DNA of 8,288 bases from a bacterium. GTDB taxonomy: Bacteria; Patescibacteriota; Minisyncoccia; UBA6257; GWB1-50-10. The notes below the pieces were generated by a model, which was not told where the DNA came from, ran no database searches, and saw only the letters and a list, made by a program, of their open reading frames with translations. Position 1 is the stretch's first letter. The number at the start of each line of letters is the position of its first letter. The position numbers and the translations under genes are program-made. The stretch is from contig JAJYXD010000009.1 in the NCBI GenBank assembly GCA_021791135.1, positions 1-8,288 of the forward strand. The letters run 5' to 3'. Below, in pieces: positions 1 through 6,322 of this stretch.

Positions 1-1178
1 TCGAAGACGCGATCATTTTGTCCGAACGCGTCGCGCGCGAGGATCTCTTCACCTCCATTTATATAGAAACGTTCGCGTGCCTGGTACGCGATACGAAACT
101 CGGTGCGGAAATTACGACACCCGATATTCCGAACGTTGCGGAAGATAAATTAAGAAACCTTGATGCGGAAGGTATCGTGCGCATCGGCGCCGAGGTGAGA
201 GCGAACGATATTCTCGTCGGGAAGATTTCTCCGAAAGGCGAGTCGGAACTTACCTCGGAGGAACGCTTGCTCCGCGCGATCTTCGGAGAAAAAGCGCGGG
301 ATGTGAAAGATTCTTCGCTTACGCTTCCTCACGGAAAACAGGGAAGAATAATCGGCATCAAGGTCTTCTCCCGCGATAAGGGAGACAAGCTCGAGCCGGG
401 CATTATTAAGAAAATTCAGATTGAAGTTGCGCAGCTTAGGAAGGTAAGCGCGGGCGACAAGCTTGCCGGACGATACGGCAACAAGGGCGTTATCTCTCAA
501 GTGAGAAAGATGGAAGACATGCCGTATCTCGAAGACGGTACGCCGGTTGATATCGTGTTGAATCCGCTCGGTGTGGCTTCGCGTATGAACTTGGGGCAGA
601 TCTTGGAAACGCACCTCGGCCTTGCGGCGAAAAAGCTCGGCTATCGCGCCGTGGTACCAAGCTTCGTGGGAGCGGGGGAAGAGGAAATCGAAAAAGAGCT
701 CGTCGCCGCCGGAGTCAGCGAGACCGGGAAGATGGACGTCTATAACGGCCTTACCGGGCAGAAGTTCAAGGATCCGGTGACGGTCGGCTATATGTATATC
801 ATGAAACTGAGCCATCTCGTGGAAGATAAGATGCACGTGCGATCGACCGGCCCCTACTCCTTGATTACCCAGCAGCCGTTGGGCGGAAAAGCCCAGCTCG
901 GCGGTCAGCGATTCGGAGAGATGGAAGTGTGGGCGCTTGAAGGATACGGAGCCGCGCATACGCTTCAGGAGATGCTTACCATCAAATCGGACGACGTGAT
1001 GGGACGATCGGCGGCATTCGAGTCGATCATCCGCGGACAGGAAATCAGAAAACCGAATATTCCCGCCTCGTTCAACGTATTGGTGAGCGAGCTTAAATCA
1101 CTCGGTCTCAATGTGACCTACGAGTATGAAAAGGGTCGCGAAGACGGTTTCGGAGAAACCGAACAGTCGGAAGAATAA
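1..1178 (+). CDS. rpoB: RNA polymerase beta subunit, C-terminal part (5' end outside window)
   Basis: This is the 3' part of the gene for the beta subunit of DNA-dependent RNA polymerase, which forms one side of the catalytic cleft. The reading frame is already open at the window edge (first full codon at 3, reading EDAIILSERV), so the ATG at 18 is an internal methionine and not the start. About 391 C-terminal residues are present. Visible hallmarks are GDKLAGRYGNKG (453-488), whose lysines lie near the active site in the family, then MEDMPYLEDGTPVDIVLNPLG, the STGPYSLITQQPLGGKAQ block and the C-terminal GEMEVWALEGYGAAHTLQEML segment that packs on beta'. The C-terminus ends in an acidic tail (GETEQSEE). 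rpoC follows after 14 nt, so the two are surely co-transcribed. No frameshift or missing key motif is seen. Confidence 0.98.
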   Translation, partial: EDAIILSERVAREDLFTSIYIETFACLVRDTKLGAEITTPDIPNVAEDKLRNLDAEGIVRIGAEVRANDILVGKISPKGESELTSEERLLRAIFGEKARDVKDSSLTLPHGKQGRIIGIKVFSRDKGDKLEPGIIKKIQIEVAQLRKVSAGDKLAGRYGNKGVISQVRKMEDMPYLEDGTPVDIVLNPLGVASRMNLGQILETHLGLAAKKLGYRAVVPSFVGAGEEEIEKELVAAGVSETGKMDVYNGLTGQKFKDPVTVGYMYIMKLSHLVEDKMHVRSTGPYSLITQQPLGGKAQLGGQRFGEMEVWALEGYGAAHTLQEMLTIKSDDVMGRSAAFESIIRGQEIRKPNIPASFNVLVSELKSLGLNVTYEYEKGREDGFGETEQSEE

Positions 1179-1192
1179 ATTACCACACCTTT

Positions 1193-4100
1193 ATGAACAA
1201 CATGGAATTAAAATCGATCTCGATACGTCTCGCATCTCCCGATGAAATACTCTCGTGGTCCAAGGGCGAGGTAACGAAGCCGGAAACGCTGAACTATCGG
1301 ACCCAGCGGCCGGAAAAAGACGGACTCTTCTCGAAACGGATTTTCGGTCCTACGAAGGATTACGAATGTTATTGCGGGAAGTATAAAAAGATTCGTTATA
1401 AGGGCGTTACGTGCGAAAAGTGCGGCGTCGAAGTTACCCGCGCGGCGGTTCGCCGGGAGCGAATGGGACACATCACGCTTGCGGCGCCGGTCGCACATGT
1501 GTGGTTTCTGAAAACAGTTCCTTCGCGATTGAGCTTGATGCTCAACATCTCGGTTCCCAAACTCGAGAAGGTTATCTACTACGCCGCCTACATCGTGACG
1601 TCAGTCGATGAAGAAAACAAGAAACGCGCCCTCTCGGGGCTCGATCAGGAATATAAATCCCTGCGTGCGGAGAAGGGGATGGATGAGAAGGAACTCAAGG
1701 AGCGGCAGGAAGAGATGAAACAAATCATCGCGCTTTTGAAGCCGGGTCTTATCCTGACCCAGGATGAGTACTATCGTCTCGCGGAACGTTTCGGCGACGT
1801 GTTCGAGGCCGCGCAGGGTGCGGGAGCGCTTCGCGCGATCTTGGAAACAATCGATCTTAAAGCGACCGCGAAGACGCTCGAAAAGGATCTCGAAAGAGTG
1901 CAGGATGCGAATCGGCAGAAACGGCTTTTGCTTCGGCTCCGGCTTGTGCGTTCGATGATGCGCGCGAACGTGCGTCCCGAGTGGATGATTCAGACCGTAC
2001 TTCCCGTCCTTCCTCCCGATCTGCGTCCCATGGTTGCTTTGGACGGAGGACATTATGCGACCGCGGACCTGAACGATCTCTACGGCAGGGTTATTAACAG
2101 AAACAATCGTCTGAAGAAGCTCATGGAGCTCAAATCTCCCGAGGTGATCATCGTGAACGAAAAGCGCATGCTTCAGGAGGCCGTGGACGCTTTGGTTGAT
2201 AACACCGCACGCCTCGGAAGCCAGCTTCTTTCTTCGAAGCGCCGGCCGCTTCGGTCTCTTGCCGACATGTTGAAGGGTAAGCAGGGGCGCTTCAGACAGA
2301 ATCTTCTCGGAAAACGCGTCGATTATTCCGGCCGCTCGGTTATCGTGGTAGGTCCGGAACTCGAACTCAACGAGTGCGGTCTTCCGAAGCATATGGCGCT
2401 CGAACTTTTCAGGCCGTTCGTCATCAACAAACTCATCGAACGGAATCTTGCATTTAATATTAAGCAGGCGAATCGTCTTATCGAACAGGGGCCGCCGGAG
2501 GTGTGGGCAATTTTGGAAGAAGTGATCGAGCATCGGCGCGTACTTCTGAACCGCGCACCGACGCTCCATCGTCTCGGCATTCAGGCATTCAAGCCGGTCT
2601 TGATCGAGGATCTCGCGATTCGAATTCCACCTTTGGTCTGTGCGGCTTTTAACGCCGACTTCGACGGCGATCAGATGGCGGTACATCTTCCGCTTACTAC
2701 CGAAGCGCAGTTTGAGGCGCAGGAGCTTATGGATGCGGGAAAAAATCTTTTGAAGCCCGCAAACGGGGATCCTATCGTGTCACCCACACAGGACATGGTG
2801 CTTGGTGTGTACTTCCTTACGCACATCCGTCCCGGCGTCAAAGGCGAGGGAAGAGTGTTCTCGGGTCCCGAGGAAGCCATGTTCGCATGCGATCTGGGAG
2901 TTATCGAATTGAATGCGGCAATCAAGGTGAAGCTGGGCGATGCGATCGTCGATACTTCGTACGGACGCATCATCTTCAATGAAATACTTCCTCCGGAAAT
3001 CGAGTTCGTAAATACTACACTCGACAAACAGGCGCTTACGCGGCTTGTCACCTCGATCATCGAGAAGCTCGGCATTCGTGAGAGCAGGGCGTATTTGGAT
3101 AAGATTAAAGATATCGGCTTTTCCTATGCGACGACCTCGTCGACGACATGGGGCATGATGGATACCATCGTGCCGGCGGAGAAGCAGGATATTCTCGTTG
3201 CGGCGCGGAAACAGGCGGCGATGGTGGAGACACAGTTCGAAGACGGGCTCCTGACCGATGAGGAACGGAAAAGCAAGATTGTAGCGATTTGGATGAAAGC
3301 GCGCGAGGATGTCTCGGTGCTCATCCCGAAGATGGTAGTGGAAGGAAACCCGATCTACTCGATCATTAGTTCAAAGGCCCGCGGTAGCTGGGCGCAGATG
3401 ATTCAGATGATGGGAATGAAAGGATTGGTGCAGGACACGCAAGGCGAACTCATGGAACATCCGGCGACCTCGTCCTATAAGGAAGGTCTTGGCGTCTTGG
3501 AGTATTTCATCACCACGCACGGCGCAAGAAAGGGATCGACCGACACGGCCTTGAAGACCGCTTCAGCGGGATATCTCACGCGCCGTCTTGTCGATGTCGC
3601 TCAGGACGTATTTATTAACGAAACCAACTGTAAGGCGAAAGAGGGCATCACCATCGCAAAGAGCGAAGGGGATGCATACGGTTATCGCTTCGCCGAACGG
3701 CTTTATTCCCGAGCGGCGCTTGAGGATATCCGTGCCGACAGGAAGATAGTGGTCAAGGCGGATGAGATTATAAGCCGCGAGGCCGCAAAAAAGATACAGG
3801 AAGCGGGCATCGAAAGCGTGGTGGTGAGATCGCCCATCACATGCAAGGCGGTTTACGGCGTTTGCAAGGCGTGTTACGGACTCGATCTGGGAAGAAACAG
3901 GGAAGTTGATCTTGGAGAAGCGGTAGGAATCATCGCGGCGCAGTCCATCGGTGAACCGGGGACCCAGCTCACGCTCCGTACGTTCCATATCGGCGGCGTT
4001 GCGGGCGTCGACATCACGCATGGTCTTCCTCGCGTTGAAGAGGTGTTCGAAGCGCGGCCCCCGAAAGGAAAATCGACCCTGAACAAGGCCGAAGGTATCG

Positions 4101-4846
4101 TGCATGACATAGAAGAAAAGGGGCTTTCTACCGTAATTCAAATACGTGAAACCGGAGGAAAGAAAGAAACCGCGAAGAAACGTCGCCGTACCTCCAAGGA
4201 TGCGAACATTGTTGAATATCTCGTGCCGCACGGAGCGAGTATCTACGTGAAGATAGGTGACAAGGTGAAGCGTGGAGATCAGCTCTACGAAGGACCGCTT
4301 GATCTGAAGGAAATTCTCGCGTATCGGGGAGTCGATGCGGTCATTCATTATGTCATTAACGAGGTACAGAAGATTTACGTTCCCGAAGGAGCGGTAATCA
4401 ACGACAAACACATCGAGATTATCGTGCGTCAGATGCTTTCGAGAGTAACGATCAAGCACTCGGGAGACACCGACTTCATGGCGGGGGAGATTGCGGAAAA
4501 GCAAAAATTTATCGCGATTAACCGATCGATGAAGCGTACCAAAAAGCAGCCGGCGCGCGCCGTACAAAAAATATTCGGCGTCACGCGGGTAGCGCTCACG
4601 ACCGAAAGCTTCCTCTCTTCGGCGTCCTTCCAGGAGACCGCGCGCGTCTTGGTTGACGCTTCGACGCAGGGGAAGACTGACGTACTTTACGGCCTTAAAG
4701 AGAACGTGATTATCGGAAAACTGATTCCCGTAGGAACGGGATGGCGCGGATTGGCGGAGGACGAGTTTGCGGCGTTCAGAGAAAAATTGACAGGGATGAA
4801 AAATGCCGATACTATGAGGGACGAACAAACCCAAGAAGAACAGTAA
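1193..4846 (+). CDS. rpoC: RNA polymerase beta' subunit
   Basis: Complete 1217-residue beta' subunit, which carries the catalytic magnesium site of RNA polymerase. Seen in order: the N-terminal LASPDEILSWSKGEV block; zinc site 1 with C59, C61, C74 and C77; the RFRQNLLGKRVDYSGRSV region near residue 365; the catalytic NADFDGDQMA motif with D489, D491 and D493; zinc site 2 with C813, C884, C891 and C894; and the bridge-helix/trigger-loop region GIIAAQSIGEPGTQLTLRTF (912-931). A lysine/arginine-rich patch lies at about 990-1002, just before a lipoyl/SBHM-like VKIGDKVKRGDQL segment. The start at 1193 follows the rpoB stop by 14 nt; an ATG at 1202 would also fit, because homology begins just after it. 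There is no clear Shine-Dalgarno sequence; the start is preceded by CCACACCTTT. rpsF begins 2 nt after the stop. Confidence 0.98.
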   Translation: MNNMELKSISIRLASPDEILSWSKGEVTKPETLNYRTQRPEKDGLFSKRIFGPTKDYECYCGKYKKIRYKGVTCEKCGVEVTRAAVRRERMGHITLAAPVAHVWFLKTVPSRLSLMLNISVPKLEKVIYYAAYIVTSVDEENKKRALSGLDQEYKSLRAEKGMDEKELKERQEEMKQIIALLKPGLILTQDEYYRLAERFGDVFEAAQGAGALRAILETIDLKATAKTLEKDLERVQDANRQKRLLLRLRLVRSMMRANVRPEWMIQTVLPVLPPDLRPMVALDGGHYATADLNDLYGRVINRNNRLKKLMELKSPEVIIVNEKRMLQEAVDALVDNTARLGSQLLSSKRRPLRSLADMLKGKQGRFRQNLLGKRVDYSGRSVIVVGPELELNECGLPKHMALELFRPFVINKLIERNLAFNIKQANRLIEQGPPEVWAILEEVIEHRRVLLNRAPTLHRLGIQAFKPVLIEDLAIRIPPLVCAAFNADFDGDQMAVHLPLTTEAQFEAQELMDAGKNLLKPANGDPIVSPTQDMVLGVYFLTHIRPGVKGEGRVFSGPEEAMFACDLGVIELNAAIKVKLGDAIVDTSYGRIIFNEILPPEIEFVNTTLDKQALTRLVTSIIEKLGIRESRAYLDKIKDIGFSYATTSSTTWGMMDTIVPAEKQDILVAARKQAAMVETQFEDGLLTDEERKSKIVAIWMKAREDVSVLIPKMVVEGNPIYSIISSKARGSWAQMIQMMGMKGLVQDTQGELMEHPATSSYKEGLGVLEYFITTHGARKGSTDTALKTASAGYLTRRLVDVAQDVFINETNCKAKEGITIAKSEGDAYGYRFAERLYSRAALEDIRADRKIVVKADEIISREAAKKIQEAGIESVVVRSPITCKAVYGVCKACYGLDLGRNREVDLGEAVGIIAAQSIGEPGTQLTLRTFHIGGVAGVDITHGLPRVEEVFEARPPKGKSTLNKAEGIVHDIEEKGLSTVIQIRETGGKKETAKKRRRTSKDANIVEYLVPHGASIYVKIGDKVKRGDQLYEGPLDLKEILAYRGVDAVIHYVINEVQKIYVPEGAVINDKHIEIIVRQMLSRVTIKHSGDTDFMAGEIAEKQKFIAINRSMKRTKKQPARAVQKIFGVTRVALTTESFLSSASFQETARVLVDASTQGKTDVLYGLKENVIIGKLIPVGTGWRGLAEDEFAAFREKLTGMKNADTMRDEQTQEEQ

Positions 4847-4848
4847 TT

Positions 4849-5286
4849 ATGGAACAATCCGAAGGAGAAAAAAAGAAGATATACGAACTTACCGCGCTTC
4901 TTAAAAGCGAGGAAACGGCGGTTTTGAAAGATTCCCTCCAGAAAATCGGCGCATCGCTTCTCGATGAGAAGCCGATCGTGAAGATGCAGCTCCAGTATCC
5001 GATTTTGAAGGAGCAGTTCGCGTTTCAGGCGGTACTGTATTTTACCGCACCCGAAGAGACGATCACGATACTCCAGAACGATCTCAATCTCAATAAAGGA
5101 GTTATCCGGTACGTGGTGAAAATTCCGAGACACTCGGAAAAAGACGAGTCGAGAACGGGTTTATCCGAGAGAGGAGGTCGCGAACGGGGGAGATTTACAT
5201 CGTCTCACGAACTGCGCGAAACGAGAAGATCCGAGATGCTTACCAACGAGGCGCTTGAGAAGAAAATAGAGGAGATTCTTCAATAA
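4849..5286 (+). CDS. rpsF: 30S ribosomal protein S6 with long charged C-terminal tail
   Basis: The 145-residue product matches bS6, which binds 16S rRNA in the platform as a heterodimer with S18. The S6 fold spans about residues 10-94: it opens with YELTALLKSEE, has the strand QYPILKEQFAFQAVLYF near the middle and closes with LNLNKGVIRYVVKIPR. The remaining 51 residues are an extension: a polar arginine/glutamate-rich linker, then a likely amphipathic helix (LTNEALEKKIEEILQ, 131-145). The open frame reaches upstream to 4741 inside rpoC, but the ATG at 4849, 2 nt after the rpoC stop, is the natural start because homology begins just after it. This spacing suggests translational coupling to rpoC. 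No strong Shine-Dalgarno is visible. The usual partner gene ssb does not follow; rpsR comes next after a structured gap. Sequence is divergent, but the fold motifs and the rpsR neighbour make the call firm. Confidence 0.93.
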   Translation: MEQSEGEKKKIYELTALLKSEETAVLKDSLQKIGASLLDEKPIVKMQLQYPILKEQFAFQAVLYFTAPEETITILQNDLNLNKGVIRYVVKIPRHSEKDESRTGLSERGGRERGRFTSSHELRETRRSEMLTNEALEKKIEEILQ

Positions 5287-5289
5287 TTG

Positions 5290-5301
5290 TGGTATTATAA
5301 T
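5290..5301 (+). promoter_or_regulatory. Promoter candidate for rpsR (-10 region)
   Basis: The stretch TGGTATTATAAT can be read as an extended -10 (TGG followed by TATTAT, 5293-5298) or as a perfect TATAAT (5296-5301). It lies just after the rpsF stop and is followed by AAAAAGGGT (5302-5310), which puts the likely transcription start near 5305-5310. No convincing -35 hexamer is seen 16-18 nt upstream. Transcripts from here would include the whole structured rpsR leader. Inferred from sequence only. Confidence 0.5.
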
Positions 5302-5318
5302 AAAAAGGGTGTATTTAT

Positions 5319-5433
5319 CCCGTTAGAAGCCGCGATCGCGTCTTGTAACGAGAGATTAAAATATATATGAAGACCAGTCGCAACAACAAAAATTACAAGT
5401 CAGATCGTCCGATCGCGATCTGCTTCTAACGGG
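5319..5433 (+). promoter_or_regulatory. Structured leader ending at the rpsR start codon (candidate cis-regulatory RNA)
   Basis: The two ends of this stretch are complementary. CCCGTTAGAAG (5319-5329) pairs perfectly with CTTCTAACGGG (5423-5433), and the second arm abuts the rpsR ATG. Inside, CTTGTAA (5342-5348) pairs with TTACAAG (5393-5399), and CAGATCG (5401-5407) pairs with CGATCTG (5416-5422) around an 8-nt loop. Together these form a three-way junction in which the last hairpin is flush with the outer stem. CGATCG at 5333-5338 is also complementary to the hairpin-loop CGATCG (5410-5415). That pairing can add a loop contact, or in an alternative fold extend the outer stem by 8 bp (5331-5338 with 5410-5417), leaving a 4-nt bulge. 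In other bacteria an S6:S18 complex binds an RNA motif in the rpsF leader; a similar role here is inference from position. No Shine-Dalgarno for rpsR is visible in the arm. Confidence 0.6.
5367..5429 (+). CDS. Possible 20-codon leader ORF upstream of rpsR
   Basis: An ATG in the large loop of the rpsR leader opens a 20-codon frame beginning MKTSRNNKNY and ending IAICF. Its TAA lies inside the 3' arm of the outer stem, 4 nt before the rpsR ATG. Ribosomes translating it would melt that arm and could restart on rpsR, so it could work as a coupling peptide. It has no good Shine-Dalgarno and matches no family I recognise. A 20-codon ORF can arise by chance, so it is listed as a candidate only. Confidence 0.25.
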   Translation: MKTSRNNKNYKSDRPIAICF

Positions 5434-5643
5434 ATGAAATCAAAGAAACAATGCTTTTTTTGCTCGCAGAATGCGAGAGAGATCGATTTTCACGACGTCG
5501 AGATGCTTAAGCGTTTTGTCTCAAGTCAGGGAAAGATCATCGACCCGAGACATACCGGTCTTTGTGCGAAGCATCAGCGCCGGCTTGCACAGGCCGTGAA
5601 ACAAGCGAGGATTATGGGATTTCTGCCCTTCGTGGCGCGATAG
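5434..5643 (+). CDS. rpsR: 30S ribosomal protein S18
   Basis: The 69-residue product is bS18, which pairs with S6 in the platform of the small ribosomal subunit. The N-terminal CFFC pair (residues 7-10) matches the cysteine pair found in many S18 proteins. It is followed by the conserved pattern EIDFHDVEMLKRFVSSQGKI, then RHTGLCAKHQRRLAQAVKQAR and a hydrophobic ending (GFLPFVAR). The length is normal. The ATG at 5434 is the only plausible start: homology begins within a few codons, and the next upstream ATG is in another frame. The start sits directly against the 3' arm of a long inverted repeat and lacks a Shine-Dalgarno, so its translation may depend on opening that structure or on the upstream mini-ORF. 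rpsF lies 147 nt upstream, with no ssb between them. Confidence 0.97.
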   Translation: MKSKKQCFFCSQNAREIDFHDVEMLKRFVSSQGKIIDPRHTGLCAKHQRRLAQAVKQARIMGFLPFVAR

Positions 5644-5655
5644 TTCCACACCTTC

Positions 5656-6237
5656 ATGTCGTTCGATATCCTGATTTTTAACGCCATCCACGGGCTTGCG
5701 GGGTGGTCGGGAACGCTTGATGCGGCGGGGGTTTTCTTCGCCCAGTACCTCCCTTACCTTCTTCTGATTCCTCTTGTGGTGTTTCTCTTTAAGGCAAAAA
5801 CGCCGAAAGAGAGACTGTACACTTTTCTTTTTTGGGCGCTCACCGCGCTTCTTTCAAGGGGAGTGATAACGGAGATAATCAGATTTTTCTTCCCGAGAGA
5901 GCGTCCGTTCGGGGCGTTCGGATTCACTTCTCTTATTTCCGAGTCCGGAGCGTCATTTCCTTCGGGTCATGCGGCGTTGCTTTTCGCAATCGCACTCGCG
6001 GTGTTTACGGTAAATAAAAAATGGGGATGGTGGTTTCTTGGACTCTCTTTTTTGAACGGAGTTGCGCGAATATTCGTCGGGGTTCATTACCCTTCCGATA
6101 TCATAGGAGGATTCCTTGTCGCGCTTATCTCCCTCGTTATTGTGACCCGCATACTTTTTATTAATCCCTCCCATATTGAGAAGAAAAATATCCCTCCTCC
6201 GGAAGAAGATTGCGATTCACATGAATCCCTCACATAA
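5656..6237 (+). CDS. PAP2-family membrane phosphatase (undecaprenyl-diphosphatase-like)
   Basis: The 193-residue membrane protein carries the full type 2 phosphatidic acid phosphatase signature. Motif 1 is R76-x6-R83-P84 (arginine in place of the more common lysine), motif 2 is P102-S103-G104-H105, and motif 3 is R138-x5-H144-x3-D148. H105 and H144 are the expected catalytic histidines, with H144 the likely nucleophile. About five hydrophobic segments are visible, near residues 24-45, 55-75, 105-120, 124-142 and 150-168, followed by a short polar acidic tail. Bacterial members of this size often dephosphorylate undecaprenyl diphosphate (BcrC type) or lipid phosphates; the substrate cannot be decided from sequence. 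It starts 12 nt after rpsR with CCACACCTTC before the ATG, nearly the same string as before rpoC. Its stop codon lies in the 5' arm of the inverted repeat that reaches the tsaC start. Confidence 0.9.
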   Translation: MSFDILIFNAIHGLAGWSGTLDAAGVFFAQYLPYLLLIPLVVFLFKAKTPKERLYTFLFWALTALLSRGVITEIIRFFFPRERPFGAFGFTSLISESGASFPSGHAALLFAIALAVFTVNKKWGWWFLGLSFLNGVARIFVGVHYPSDIIGGFLVALISLVIVTRILFINPSHIEKKNIPPPEEDCDSHESLT

Positions 6238-6240
6238 CAC

Positions 6241-6303
6241 ATGAAGGTGAGGGTAAAACAGAGAATCAAAACAATCCAGTTATATAGAAAAAGGGTCGCT
6301 TAA
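6241..6303 (+). CDS. Possible 20-codon basic peptide ORF between PAP2 and tsaC
   Basis: ATG at 6241, 3 nt after the PAP2 stop, opens a 20-codon frame (MKVRVKQRIK...YRKRVA) ending in TAA at 6301-6303, 19 nt before the tsaC ATG. Eight of the 20 residues are lysine or arginine. The stop-to-start spacing resembles that of the real genes here, so coupling to PAP2 translation is possible. Its start lies in the loop of the short hairpin described for the tsaC inverted repeat. No family is recognised, and chance occurrence is quite possible. Confidence 0.22.
   Translation: MKVRVKQRIKTIQLYRKRVA
6281..6296 (+). promoter_or_regulatory. Promoter candidate for tsaC (-10 region)
   Basis: TATATA (6281-6286) is followed by GAAAAAGGGT, very similar to the TATAAT-AAAAAGGGT run upstream of rpsR. 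A start near 6293 would give a leader of about 30 nt that contains only the 3' arm of the tsaC inverted repeat, so the start codon would be free in these transcripts. No -35 hexamer is evident. Weak evidence on its own. Confidence 0.3.
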
Positions 6304-6322
6304 TAGATTAGCTATGTGAGGG

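Noticed and set aside
3563..4834. Long open frame on the minus strand opposite rpoC (423 codons)
   Set aside because: It is an antisense shadow of rpoC with no recognisable domain and biased composition. The same holds for the minus-strand frames at 150-959, 1601-2686 and 7599-8231.
5319..5433. The inverted repeat before rpsR as a small transposon remnant (MITE)
   Set aside because: The 11-bp arms could be terminal repeats, but no convincing target-site duplication flanks them (only AT on each side), and the internal complementary pairs plus exact abutment to the ATG fit an RNA leader better.
6227..6253. CCCTCAC/GTGAGGG hairpin as an intrinsic terminator after PAP2
   Set aside because: Neither strand shows a T-run after the stem; the pairing is better considered as one state of the tsaC leader.
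6241..6303. Basic mini-ORF as ribosomal protein L36
   Set aside because: It begins MKVR like L36 but lacks the cysteine/histidine zinc residues and is only 20 codons long.
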